A model generated the notes under the pieces. It did no database searches, was not told the origin of the DNA, and saw nothing but the letters and a program-made list of their open reading frames with translations. Source: Amborella trichopoda (lineage: Eukaryota; Streptophyta; Magnoliopsida; Amborellales; Amborellaceae). Taken from it: a DNA stretch of 64,000 nt. This document shows positions 1 through 12,400 of this stretch, in pieces. Numbering within the stretch: the stretch's first letter is position 1; each line of letters begins with the position of its first letter. The stretch lies in contig NW_006495906.1 of assembly GCF_000471905.2 (NCBI RefSeq), positions 2,276,701 to 2,340,700 of the forward strand. The letters are read 5' to 3'. Position numbers and translations under genes: made by a program.

Positions 1-3000
1 TTGGTGAGAGGCGAGCAAATCTGGCTCACTAAAAGCTTGTGTGAACCTAGGGGGCCCTTGAGTGTCACCTTTGTCAGTGACCCTATCTAGCTAGTGATGA
101 GGGAAGACATTGATGACAATGTGAGTGTAGAGAAAGGGGTAGGCCTCTTGCATTGCCTACACCGAAACATAACCTCTAATGCGAACTTGCCGACTCTAGG
201 CAAGCGGATGGTAGAAACCCCAGGCATCAAGTGGTCTTCTGCCGGCCTGCAGGTACAAGGAGAGAACCAGTACCTAAAGGGGTACTCCTAATGGAGCATG
301 CAAGTGCTGAGGCATTTCAGGAATATTTTGAGGTAGGCTTGCCTGTCAGCTGCCCTCCAGTGCTTGGTGGGCTACTACGACCGTTGCACAAACACGGTCA
401 AAGTGTTGTTGGAGACTTGGAGTCATGTTATCAACACATGGCTGCTTGGTCATGGGGAGGCAGGGATATCACTGATGGACCTGCACTTCATTGGTAGACT
501 GCCACTCATTGGAGCTATGTATGACGAGTTTATTCCCCTGAACTCAGTCAGTTTTTAAGGGGAAAAGGTAGGCAAGAAAGCCCCACCGACTGGTCTTCAG
601 GAATTGTTCGTGATCTACCAACAACTCTATGACGAGCCCAAAAGTGGGCGAGTCATCTTCACCAAATGGGTGACATTCTTCTACGGCTACTATACAGATG
701 AAGCGGTCCGTCTCTAGGAAAAGGGGAGAAGGAAACCCCACCAGTTTTCGAGCTACGGAAGGAAAGTGAGCACATCTAACTGGCGACTTACTTGGTGCTC
801 TTCTTATGTAAATTTTCCTTGACATCATACGTCCTGGCACTTTTTATGTGGCTTGCTATATGGCACAGGGAAAGGGGTATGCACTCGCATAGCTTGTTCT
901 GTGCAGCATTTATCATGGCCTGGGAGCCATTTCCAGGGAAAGACAATATCAAGGGGCTGAAGGAGGGAATGGCATCGTAGATGGCGAGGCCTTCCCAGGA
1001 GATTTCAAGACTCCTTTCCCAGTCCATTATGTGTATGGCTATCTTGGAGCTTATTTTTCAGACGCATATCTCAGAACCAAAGAGTTGGAGGACACTGTGT
1101 GCCCATTTTTGCAAAAGATTGTTGGGCAGAAGGTAATTTTCCATCCCCCAGGCAATGCGCGTAGCTTATTCGACATCGATTACCTCCACATGACCTGAGT
1201 GGCATTCTAGGTTGGAGGCCTCATAAAGCACACGTATGTTGAGGAGCTGGGCCACCACCTAGATGGTGACTTCACCAGCCCAAAAGAATTGATGCTTATT
1301 CTGAGTGTGAGAGGTGGAGTTCTTGCCTATCGCATTGTCTTGGCTCGAAGCTTGAGGGCTTCTTTCCTCATCGGTTTTCCCGGCAGCGTGGGATAGATCA
1401 AGGCTATCCTTTCTAAGTATTCTTTAAGAAACAGCATAGCAGGACTGCTCACTAGAAGAAAGACCAAATGGAAACCCTCAGGGAGATTTGGCTCCGGAGG
1501 CACATTCGCACAGCCTGGGCCACATGCTTGGAGGCCACCAAGGTTAATAAGTATGTGCCACCCCATTTTGACAGGATGGTATAAGCAACCAAGGGCCACG
1601 AGCTATAGTGGAGGATCACAAACAAGGGGTACTGGGACTTGGAACACCCTTGGAACGAGGAGGGTTGTCATTGAAGCCAAGATACAAGGCAACGGAAAAT
1701 GTCTATGACCCCTCCCTTATGTTAAATCCTTGACTTGGGCTACCCTTGGAAAGAGGAGGGTGGTCATTGAAGCCAAGATACAAGGCAACGGAAAATGTCT
1801 ATGACCCCTCCCTTATGTTAAATCCTTGACTTGGGCTTCCCTCATGACTGGCGCACAATCTGGTGGCCTCGCCAAACTGCCGTGGACGAGTCTGTGTCGT
1901 GGTTCCTCAATATTGACAACCTCTCTAACATCTTTAAATGGAAGGAAGACAGCAAAGTCCCAGGGCATGAATGGCATTCAATCCTGGATTTAAATGAGCA
2001 GATAGGGAGCGGCTCTCATGCCAAGTTAGCACCAGTTCTTCCAAGTTCGACATCTCGAAGGCTGCTGCCGCCCAAGCAGGAAAAAGGAAAGAAGAGGAAG
2101 CGTGTTGCCCTAGTGACTCCTCGTGAAGGTTACCAAGGCTTCCACGCGTAAAGGGCGTAAGGTTCTAGTGGTTCGTGAGTCAAAAGATGGCTCCTCACCC
2201 TCAGCTTCTTTGGAGGGTTTTGTGTCTCCCGCTATTTTTGCATCGCCCTCTACTCTTGAGGCGTCACCTTCTCCTTCTCCTGGCCCTTCAGAGGCTCATG
2301 TCGGTGCCTCAGAGCCTACTTCCCTGATTGAAATTACTTTGGATCACGAAGCAACATCTGCGGCTAAAGGGGAAGGCTCAGTCCCAATGATGATAAACGA
2401 GGAATTTGAGGCTGGCCTTGATGAGGCGGCAGAAGTGATCAGGGTCTCTAAAGCTCCGAAGGCTATCGAGGCAAGGGAAACCCCAATAGAGCTTGTGGTC
2501 ATAGAAGAGGATGGAGCCTCAGGGACTAAGTTGCGAGAACCCGAGCAATAGGAGATGGCTGCCTCGAGTGATGTATATATGGGGGATGCAGAAGCAGGAC
2601 GCCCTGAGGGATCAGGCTTGGAGGGCCCAGAGGCAACACCCGTGACTGTAGAGGAGGGAGGCACCGTGGGAGAGCCTGTTGCTGAAGTGATCGCCGTGGA
2701 GGACAAGGGCGAAGAAGGAAAGGGAAAGGGTGTCAAACCTCCTTAGGTGGAGATGGTTTGCGAAGAGGGAACACAAGGAGAGATCGCTGCCCCAGGAGAG
2801 AAGGCTACTGTGGTGTAGCCTGAGACTAAGGCAGTGGCTCCAGGCGAGGACGTTAGCCTTGCCCTAACTGCGATTGCTAGGCATACAGAGGGTGAGGCTA
2901 TGGTACTTAGGCATGAGATGGTTGAGCCCGATGTGGTCACGACAAGGGCTCAGAGCGAGAGAGTCGTAGTCGAGGTACCAGAGCAGCCTGAGGTTTCTCT

Positions 3001-3700
3001 TGAACCTGGGGAGCCTGAGGCCTTGGTTGCATCCTGGGATCCTCCTGCTATGATCGCTTCTGTTGTATTGCCCAAGCCTTCTTTTAATGGGCTCTCAGAC
3101 GTCATTTTTGAGATGCATCGAATGGGCCTCCAGAAGCTGAAGGAGCTGTCTGTTGAAGAGCTTGGAACATTGATCCAACAGTTGAGGGGGATCTCTTAAG
3201 GGAATTCTCCAAAAGTCCTTCCTTACTTTGATAGCATTGCCAATGAGCTGGAGGGATGGAGGATGAAGCCTTTGAAGGCAGAGAAGGTTGCAGCGCACCA
3301 AGAGGGCTCGCTGCTAGAATCATTGGAGACTTCCCTTGCATAAAACCGGGAGGTGGCACAGGTCCAAGTAGGAGAGATTGAGGCTACCATCTCCCAAAAC
3401 TCCGCTCTTACCAAGAAGGCTATAACACACAATAAAAGGGTGCAGACAGGTGAAGATTGCCAAATGGGCACAAGAGCTTGCCAGGTTGGAGGAGGAGATG
3501 GCAGCTTGGAAGGCCAGAGATAAGGGATTGGGCTAGAAGGTACTAGACCTCGTGTACTCCCTGGGCAAGCAGCTAGCCCTAGTGGAGCACGAGGCTGGGC
3601 TGGTGGCCGAATTGATGGTGGTCATGGAGCGAGCTAAAGCCTTGGTTGATGAGTGCAAGGGAAGGGTCAATGAGATTATTGACCTCTTTTTATGGCATCT
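1..3700 (+). pseudogene. Antisense plant-mobile-domain (PMD/MAIN-like) ORF of the Tat element, degenerate, 5' truncated by the window
   Basis: Several frames read as pieces of the plant mobile domain seen in host MAIN-like proteins and in antisense ORFs of Tat/Athila elements. A GISLMDLHFIGRLPLIGAMY-type segment lies at about 450-520, a VYGYLGAYFSDAY segment near 1030, a PHRFSRQRGIDQGYPF-like segment near 1350-1410 and a WRTIWWPRQTAVDESVSWF segment near 1850-1910. The C-terminal half is one frame from 2123 to about 3440, rich in Glu, Ala and Pro, broken by TAG codons ending at 2551, 2746 and 2818 and a TAA ending at 3199. After a frameshift near 3445 it ends in a probable coiled coil (about 3450-3690). 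An AT-rich tail with AATGAAAT-type words (3720-3770) could be its poly(A) region. It is transcribed toward gag-pol, so the two messages would converge. Function in the element is unknown. No full ORF survives. Confidence 0.75.
1645..1836 (+). repeat. 96-bp direct tandem duplication inside the antisense ORF
   Basis: The segment starting ACCCTTGGAA at 1645 is repeated 96 bp downstream at 1741 with a few mismatches. The repeat length is a multiple of three, so it would add 32 residues without shifting the frame, but the region already contains stops. Confidence 0.85.
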
Positions 3701-3889
3701 TCTTTCTATTTTTTCTCTTTATTGTAAAAAAATGACATTTTTGATGAATGAAATAGTTCTTTTGCATGTCTCTTATTTTCCTTCTTTTTCTATTTCTTTG
3801 CTTTCGTGCTTTCATAGTTTGAGACAAAAAAGAATAGCCCACTCCTTGCTTCGTCTTATAGCAGCCTGTTGTGGCTTCAATTACCTCGA

Positions 3890-5293
3890 ATAAGGGAGCT
3901 GCTACTTCGTCACCCCTGAGTGTTTGATGGACAGGGGCTCATAATTCATGGTTCTCATGATTTGGTGAGCCTGTTCACTGTAAATACTCCAATCTGGGGG
4001 AGCCTTGGCTTCAATTCAAGGTGCATTACTTTTGAGCTCGGCATAAGTCTTAGTCTCAGGGACAAACTCCTTCAAGTTCTTTGAAGCGACGCTCATAACC
4101 TCCAACTGATTCTAGAGGCTACGAACCTCGCTTCTCAGGGGGTCTTGTTCCTGAGAGCCAGAGGGCTTACTCTTGTCAGCCTGTACTTCTTTGATAACCC
4201 CTGAGAAGTGTAGGACCTTCTTTTGGCTGCTACAGATCCTTGTTTAAGGAGGATGGAATTTGGAGCACCTTCTTTGGTGGTTGGTACGCCAATTTTGCTT
4301 CTAAAAGAGCCATGGGGATATGCAGGACCTTTTTCTTTTCCTATGTATATGTTACCCTCGAAGCTGGAAGGTCTACCTCTAAGGGATCCTCAGCCTCAGG
4401 AGGTTCTTCTAGCTCACCGTTTTGTTCTAGTGAATTAGAAGTAGAGGGGGAAGCTTCATCTTCGGGAGAAGATACCATGACCTCGGAGGGGTGGCAAGGT
4501 ATACTCGATTGGATCGGAGTCAAAGGGAGGATCTTGCCCTGTCATTCCGCTTCTTTGAACATGACCGCAATCAATTGCCCCAGATCTTCAATATCATCGT
4601 GAGACGAGGGTCCTGTCTCTCTCACAAGCTTCCAATCATTATCCTTTAACTTTTATGGCACTGGAAGATCTATGAAAAAGTACTTGACGCTGGCATAGTG
4701 AGTCTCAGCTACAGGAAACGGTCTTTTGTCAGTATAGACCGTGTGCTGTCTTCCATCTTGACTGTAAGAGGTATCGGTGTCGATTACATGGAACTGAGCG
4801 TAATCGTTGAGGTCACCGATCTTGAGATGACGGCTCACTGTGCCAGTTGGCTTCTCTTTTAATTGGTTGAACCCTTGCATGGTAATGTGGGAAGTAGTGA
4901 GGTTGTCACACCCTAATCCCAATTGGGTGAGGATCCTTCTTGGGATCTGGTTGACTGCTGACCCTCCATCCAGCATAATCCGATTGATAGCGCAGGTGTG
5001 CAGTTCACCATTCACAAAGAGGGGGTGATTGTGGAACTTGCCTCCCAATTGAAGGTCGTCTTCAAAAAAAGAGATTGCAAAGAACCCACTCAGGATGGCT
5101 AGGTCAACTTCAATGAGTTCCACCTCGGTTTCGTACACCTCAGGGTTGGAAAGAGCTTGAACCAGAGCCATACAACAGTCTTACAGCAGGAGGGCATCAT
5201 AGATACTGAAAGGGCTGAAAGCTTTCTTAGATGCCCAATTACATCATATTTCACTTTATACTCATTAGTCTTTTGTGTGCCTGATCCAGTCAC
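3890..5293 (-). pseudogene. Tat retropepsin (PR) and PR-RT linker of E1
   Basis: The frame from 5171 down to 4653 (172 codons) contains the active-site motif MLDGGSAVNQIP with the catalytic Asp at residue 68 (about 4970). DGGS in place of DTGS/DSGA is usual in Tat elements. The protease N-terminal region (HLRKLSA..., about 5260) continues upstream in another frame. Downstream an acidic linker (4523-4341) and a segment reading WSIYSEQAHQIMRTMNYEP (about 4000-3940) match the linker WDVYSHKAHQIIKNMDYKP in element E3, so this is the domain that normally leads into RT. The coding sequence stops near 3890 and RT never begins. PR would cleave Gag-Pol during particle maturation. Broken by frameshifts at about 5170 and 4600-4530. 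Confidence 0.8.
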
Positions 5294-5362
5294 TGGTGTA
5301 GGTGGTAGGGAAGGCTTAAGAACAGCCTTTGGTTGGGTTTTGGGCTGTGGAACTGGCTAACT

Positions 5363-8300
5363 TTATTGCTCAGCCGGTGCTGTTTGCGTTGATGGGGAAG
5401 TAATAAGGACTTGTATTACAGATGTAGAGGTTTGAGGTTTAGATTTAGGGAAAAGTGAAGGATCCGAATATTTGAGGACCTTTAGCTTTTGAGGTGTGGG
5501 TTGTAACTTCTTTCTCGATCTTAGACCCACTTGCCCCATGTTGGATGGTACTTTCGAGATCTGCTCCATGTGGGGAGGCCTCTTTGGAAGTGGAACTTGA
5601 AGATGACTCGGTAATGGCTTGGGTGGCCAGAGCATTAGTGACTGTAAAAAATCCAGTAGCTTGGGCGAGCATTTCTCCAAGGTTCTTTTGATGCGACTCG
5701 CTAAGGCTGGTACCTCCAAGCTCTCTATTTAGAGAGTTGACGTGTGGCCATTGTCGAGCTACACCTGTAGGAGAAATAGAAGAGGAGGGAGGAGAAGAAG
5801 AGTTAGAATGTTCCGGACAGCTTTTTACGTCGTCACCAGAATTGGACGTTTGCAGGGGTTATTTAGGTCTTATCTCGGCTTTGACCATTGTGGGTTGCTT
5901 TTAGTGTCGTCACCCATAATGAAGGAATCCCGAGCTGTTGGTGATTCAGGGATGTAAGCCTGATTGGATGAAAGGACAAGGTAAGCTGTGCTTGGGATGA
6001 AGTCCTGCAAGGTCGGCAGAGGAGGAAAAGGCTTGAGAAATTATTCCTCGATCTTTACTGAGGGATATGATTCCTTTTGTGGGCTGACTTGGGTGCTCGT
6101 CGTCTCCTCATGGATCCCTAAGGAGGTGTTTGGACTGCTCTATTAGGCTGATGAGTAGATCTAGCTTGGTGGACTGCCTCACGCTTTTGGGATTTCAGCC
6201 TGCTTTGCCCATGGTAGAACTCCCAGTGCTGAGAGGTCGAGGGCTCTGAAGAGTTCAGTGTATGCTCATGAGGGGCTTGTACTATGGCTTCCTCTAACAA
6301 GGGAGCGACGACTTGGAATCGTTCTGAGAGGATGGCATAGACAAAGCACTCTTTGAGTTTGTGGCCCCATACTTGATGATATGAGCACTAGAAGTTTTTC
6401 GTGCCCCGAGCAATACGCCTCGGCTGCCTGGTGGGCTTGGGAGTAACGAGGCCCTGTTGGACTATTGCCTCAAAGAGGGTTTGAAGAGGGTCTAGTTCAG
6501 TGTTTCCCTGGGCTTACGACAGGAGGTCTTCATGCACAGACGAAAGAAGGACATGAGGGTATCCTCCTGAGTTGCCTTAGACCTCATTGCACTGCTGCAT
6601 CTTCTTTGCCAAGAGTTTGTGGAAGCCAGTGCATTCGTTGATGTCATGACCTCGTATCTGGTTGTACGCGCACCAAAGTTTCTCAATTCTTGGAGACAGG
6701 AACTTAGGCTGCCTTGTTGGCTTGGGTGTGATGAGTCCTTCTTCGAGCATTATGGTAAAAAATGCACTGAGAATAGCGGATGCGTCGTCACCCTCTTGGA
6801 TTGTTACTATGTGACAAGCCTCAGTTGCCCCGAACACTTTCTTTAACTCTTCGAGCTTTATCTGTTGTTAATAAGGGCTTCAATAGTGTCGTTGAGCTTA
6901 TAGCAATCATGAGTGGGGTGGCCTACTTTCTTGTGATAGGTGCACTACCTCTCATTCGTCTCCTGCCTGGCCGGCTCAGGGATATTGACCTCAGGTAGCT
7001 GGATCGTGTTTTGTTCTAACAGCAGTCGAAGTAGTGCAGGAGTCCACTCCTTGTCGAAGGGGTAAACTTTGTTCTAATACTGGATCTAGAAGTCAAGACT
7101 TTTTAATAGGGGTGACCTCATTGTAGAACTGCTGCTTACCCCGGGCCTGAGGTGTCTGTGCCTTGGAGAGGTCCAAGATTTGAGGAGCCATGCTCTTAGT
7201 GTCAGTCACGATGACATCTGCGCTGATCACTACCTTTTGGCTGCCCCGACTGTTGGAGCGAGCATTAGAGCCGGAGGGTTACTGTCGAGAACTTCCATGG
7301 TTTTTGAACAATCGCTCAATACGAACTACCTTAGAGATAAGCTCTGACATGGAGCTTGGATTGGATGCCTCGACATGCTGGGTGATCTCAGGAAGCATAT
7401 TCCGTATGCAAGTCTGGACCGTTTCCTTCTCAGTCATGGGAGTGGCATGAAAGGTTGCCAACTCTCTCCATCGGACGATGTACTTGTCAAGTAGCTCACC
7501 AGGGTCTTGGATCAGCATGAGCAGCTCGATGGTTTCCATGTTCCTTTAGACTTCATAGAAGCATTGGAAAAACAATTGCTCCATTTCTTGCCACGTGTGT
7601 ATCGAGTTTTGAAGCTGCCAAGCATAGCACTAGAGGGCTGGCCCTTCGAGAGTCTCGACAAAATGATGGAGAAGAAGTCACCCGTTAGTTTCTGCCTCCC
7701 TACAAGCTACTTGGAAGTGGGCAATATGCTGGTGAGGGCACGTAGTACCGTTCAACAGGGGGAGTTTCCCTTTTTGGTAGTTTGGAGGAAACGACTCCTA
7801 GTCAATGTACGAGGGTATTGCTTCTAGTAGAGTGGTGCCTCCTGCATGTCTGAGACCTTGTTCTTGAAGTTATGGGTCACCATATCATCTATGTCTGTTT
7901 GGGAGACCCCGCGGGAAGCAGAACTATCTTGGGAGGCCGGTGGGGGAGTTTGCCTAGGCACCGTGTCCTCACCGGTCGGGGAATCGGTCAAAGAAGGGGA
8001 CTTGGAGGCTTCTAGGCATTTCAACTTTTCAAGGATGGATTGTATCATTACCTCAAACTTGTTCATCTGCTCTTCTTGAGCGTCATCGGGATCTTTTATC
8101 ACCATGACACTGACCGTCTCTTTTAAAAGGTTAGAGCCTGGTGGCACAGTGGACTGCCGTGGTTGGCGAGTCATGAGTGAAAAGTCATTTTGCATGGGTT
8201 CAGCTTGCCCTGACTATACTCGAGCCTTGTATGCTGATCTTATGAGGACCGGTTCTCGACAGTCTTGGGACCGTGGCTTTTGGGCAGTGTTGCCGGAGCA

Positions 8301-9371
8301 ATACTCTTAGACCTGCTCAAGTTCTGGAGTTTGGAGAGGGAAGAAGGGCTTATGAGGCAGGAGGTCACCAAGGGTGGTGACCTGAACTGTCTTGGATGTT
8401 TCTTTGGTCAGGATCTACTGGCCCTTCTTCTACTTAATCCTGAGGTGGTTGTGGAATTCATTTCAAAATCGAGCTTGAGACTTGGACTGCCCTACTTTCT
8501 TTGAACAAGCAAGGGCCATGTCCATGAGTTGGAACAGGGAGCGGGGTCCAAGGATAGAAGGCAACCTGTGTTTCTGCTATGGAAGTTGGAGGCTTTTGCA
8601 TGACGTTATGCCGCTGCTCCCAATCCCTTTGTGAGGCCAGGGTGCACGACTGACTTGAGGCTGACACAAGATGGTACTCTTAGGGAAGGCCTTTGAGTAC
8701 CAGGGCTCGAGGTGCTTGCCTAGTGTCAAGAGAGCGACAGATAAAATAGCTGGTTCGTGACTCTGCCTGAGTCTGGACTGGGGAGGAACCTGCAAAGTCA
8801 ATGCGTGTGCACCTTTAGGGTTAGCCGTCCAGGTGACTTGGGAGTCATCTCTGGCTCGGTCGACTTGAGGTGGTCGTGTCCTGCGAGCTTGTGTCTGTGA
8901 GGGACTGGGCAAGAGCCCATCTGTCACAAGGTGAAGCTGTGTGTGCTAGAAGGGAGGATGGAGGGATCAACCCTCCTGTGCTCGAGATGGCATAGAGCTA
9001 GCACTGCCCCGAGCTGTGAGAAGCAAATACATGGCGCATTCAGGGTTCGGCCCGAGAAGGCCTAGCTTTGGATGCGAGCTCAAGGCAACGTGAAGGTTGT
9101 TTCGAGGTGCGGCTCGAGTGGATGGACCACAAGCCAGTAGGTATGTGCGAGAGGTAGAGGCCATAGGGTCTCCAACTCGGTGTATCGAGCCTCTACGTGC
9201 AGGGGTGGTGAAGGAGTACGGGGAGTTGCCTTGTGGTGAACCTCAGGAGCGACGACAACCTGCTTGCCTTTCATGAAAGTGGTGGGGGCAGCCTTCCGAC
9301 GTGCTTCAGCAAGCAAGAGACTTGTCAGTAGCAGGGTGCATGCTATGTGCAGTAGATGAGCTAGGGGCCAT
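5363..9371 (-). pseudogene. Tat gag of E1 with two tandem non-canonical zinc knuckles
   Basis: A plausible start is the ATG at 9371, about 290 nt after the PBS. Recognisable blocks are 8195-7824 (hydrophilic, with QDSSASRGVSQTDIDDMV), 7539-7279 (ELLDKYIVRWRELATFHATP, ISKVVRIERLFKNH: Retrotrans_gag-type capsid helices) and 6837-6577, which holds LWCAYNQIRGHDINEC, a C-x2-[N/H]-x4-H-x4-C knuckle with its first Cys at about 6672. A second copy of the module, C-x2-H-x4-H-x4-C (CSYHQVWGHKLKEC), begins at 6387, preceded by a related KPTRQP-type segment and by a TAG where Trp is expected. Between 6300 and 5363 the sequence is low-complexity, Ser/Pro-rich and matches E2. Gag packages the RNA. Many stops and frameshifts make it non-functional. 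Confidence 0.75.
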
Positions 9372-9661
9372 GGTGGAGGGTCCACCAGGGCAAGGTAGTG
9401 GGGAGTCAGGGACCTTTAAGTCCCGACTCGCACCAACCCAAGAAAGAACCTGGGAGCCGAACTATGTGTCGCGACTCAACAGGAGAGAAGGGAAGGAAGC
9501 TTGAGTAGTTCGCTTCCCTGGGACAGTCACGAGTGTGGGGATAAATAAGTCCTCGACTCGGATGAACGGGTTGAATAACTCAGATGCTAAAGAAATTAAT
9601 GCAGAAAGTAAAAGTGGATACTGGTCAAACAAGAGCAAACCGATTAAGGGGTGGGTAGTAA

Positions 9662-9680
9662 GTCCCCAGTGGAGTCGCCA
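9662..9680 (-). other. Primer binding site of E1 (tRNA-Arg-like)
   Basis: Minus strand TGGCGACTCCACTGGGGAC lies 3 nt inside the LTR end. The TGGCGACTCC core is the PBS type used by Tat/Ogre elements and complementary to a plant tRNA-Arg 3' end (family knowledge). It fixes the LTR edge and the direction of the element. Confidence 0.8.
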
Positions 9681-11579
9681 AGCTAGTTAAGTACCTCAAT
9701 CTCGTCCTCCAAATCTAGATGATCTGGCGGCACATATCTCGGGTTTCTGGTGAACCCGGGATATGAGAACTCTCTCTCATAACCTTGCTCAAGAGCAAGG
9801 GTAGGTACACCAACCGATGAGAGAGGAATTTAAGTTGGGTTCGGGACTTACTCGGACTGGCTAGCGTAGGCGCCCTCTTAGATCATGAAGAAAGCCCCCC
9901 AGCTGCTTTAGCTGGTTCAGAATCGACTCCCTTGACATGCAATCCTCTTGTTTTCTGCACCACACTTCTATGGTTAATTTGCAAGACAAGTGAGTCAAAG
10001 CGACCCACCCTTGTCTCAGGGTATTGTACATTCATGTGAGATATTGATGAACTAGAAAGTTCAAATAAGGAGAGAAAAGAGAAGGAAACTTGATGAGGGC
10101 GAGACTAACATGACAGCTGGAACGTGACCGACTCGGAGTGGTAGCAAGATGGGCATGGTTCTCAGGACCAGCACGGCTGCAACACTACTCGAAACCGAGG
10201 CTGATATGGCAGTTCTCGGCTAAGTCTACCTTTAGTCAAGTGAGAAGAGAAAAAGATGAAGAGACGATGGAGGCAGAAGAACCTAGATGACAATGGGCAT
10301 CGCCGTTGGCATCATGAGAAGACACTACTTCCATTGCAGGCAGCGATAGCTCGTGGACGGAATAAGCGTCGCCGTTGGCAACGCTAGGAGGAAAAACATA
10401 ACTCTTGACAAGGTACAAAACGATGGGCACAGAGAGGCGCGGAAGGATCCTACGCGCGACGATGAGTATTACTGCTACCCTTTGTGGACAGCAATGGACA
10501 TTGCCTCCTGCAACAGTCACTTGACAGGGTGAAGCCCCAACGGACGGCAATAGGCTTCGCTACTTGCATTCCTCACTAAGACATCGAGGATACGTCTATG
10601 GACGGTAATGAGCAGCGCCGTCTGTAAGCCTCGTCGGGAGATAAAGTGTAATAATTCTAAAATTTACAAAAAAAAAAATACTTTTAAGAAGTGATGGTCT
10701 ATGAGCATGATGGTCCTTAGGGACCATCACTATTTTCAAAATATTTGGGTTAAGTTTCTTTTGTTTGCTCCTGCCTTGCCACGTCAAGTGGACATGGGCT
10801 TTAAGCATATAAGGGGTATTATAATGGTTACACCACAATTATGAGGTGTCACTTAATAAAATATTATAATAAGGTGTCGTAAGAATTTAAATACGAGAGG
10901 CGAGGACTCCCACCCCAGAAAACTTCTGAAATCTTTCTCTTTCTGGTTGAAACACAGTGAGCTCCTCTCCCTAGCTGAATTTTATCGGAAGCTCCCTCTC
11001 AAATATTTTAGGTAAGTGACATCGTCTTCCCGAAAAATAGTCTGTTTTTAATAAATAGTGATATTTCCGTCCAGGATCTTTATTTTTTAGGTTTTGTGTG
11101 TAAGTGACTTCATTGTCTTGAAAAATAATCCGTTCTTTTTAAAAATGAAATGAAATAATTATTTCTGTTTATTATCATGTATTTTAGGCACGATAAATTT
11201 TATGCGCAAGTGACCTCATTATTTTGAAAAATAATCTTTTTAATAAAATTATTAGAAATAAATGTGATATTTTTGCTAGTAGTAAAATTATAAGATTTAT
11301 TTGTACTGTTTTTTAATATTTAGACATTGTAAATTTCATGTGCAAATGACTGTCTTATTATTTAAAAATTGATATTTTTGCAATTGATTATAGCATTGTT
11401 GTGAAATGTTTATTTGTGAATTGATATCCCATAAATTGTTATAATTCCGTATTCTTGAATTTCTATAAGATTTTTTCTATACATATTAAATTGGCAATTA
11501 TGCTAGAACGTCTTTACGAACTGCTACCTTTCTAAATTTGAGCCCAAAATATTTGATTGGTTATTTTAGAAATGTTATT

Positions 11580-12154
11580 NNNNNNNNNNNNNNNNNNNNN
11601 NNNNNNNNNNNNNNNNNNNNNNNNNNNNNNNNNNNNNNNNNNNNNNNNNNNNNNNNNNNNNNNNNNNNNNNNNNNNNNNNNNNNNNNNNNNNNNNNNNNN
11701 NNNNNNNNNNNNNNNNNNNNNNNNNNNNNNNNNNNNNNNNNNNNNNNNNNNNNNNNNNNNNNNNNNNNNNNNNNNNNNNNNNNNNNNNNNNNNNNNNNNN
11801 NNNNNNNNNNNNNNNNNNNNNNNNNNNNNNNNNNNNNNNNNNNNNNNNNNNNNNNNNNNNNNNNNNNNNNNNNNNNNNNNNNNNNNNNNNNNNNNNNNNN
11901 NNNNNNNNNNNNNNNNNNNNNNNNNNNNNNNNNNNNNNNNNNNNNNNNNNNNNNNNNNNNNNNNNNNNNNNNNNNNNNNNNNNNNNNNNNNNNNNNNNNN
12001 NNNNNNNNNNNNNNNNNNNNNNNNNNNNNNNNNNNNNNNNNNNNNNNNNNNNNNNNNNNNNNNNNNNNNNNNNNNNNNNNNNNNNNNNNNNNNNNNNNNN
12101 NNNNNNNNNNNNNNNNNNNNNNNNNNNNNNNNNNNNNNNNNNNNNNNNNNNNNN
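11580..12154. other. Assembly gap (575 N)
   Basis: Unresolved bases inside the solo LTR. The true gap size is unknown. It lies just upstream of a short tandem array, a likely cause of the gap. Confidence 0.99.
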
Positions 12155-12185
12155 AGATGTTTAACGTAGATTTAGAAATATTTTA

Positions 12186-12400
12186 AGTATGCAAGTGGAC
12201 TCATCCGGTTCGCCGGTGAGGTATAAGTGGACCTATCCGGGACGCTTGTAGAGATTAAGTCGATTCATCCGGTACGTCGATGAGGTATAAGTGGACCTGT
12301 AGGGATTAAGTGGACCTATCTGGGATGCCGATAGGGATTAAGTAGACCCATCAGGACGCTAATGGGGTATATAGGTTACCTACTTGGGACACCAGTAGGA
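12186..12400 (+). repeat. Short tandem array (about 32-40 bp units) in the solo LTR
   Basis: Five or six degenerate copies of a unit resembling AAGTGGACCTATCCGGGA plus GCCGATAGGGATT follow the gap. It occupies the position that the 52-bp array takes in the LTR of element B. Confidence 0.7.

Noticed and set aside
11538-12186. Frames of about 208 codons
   Set aside because: Almost entirely unresolved N bases.
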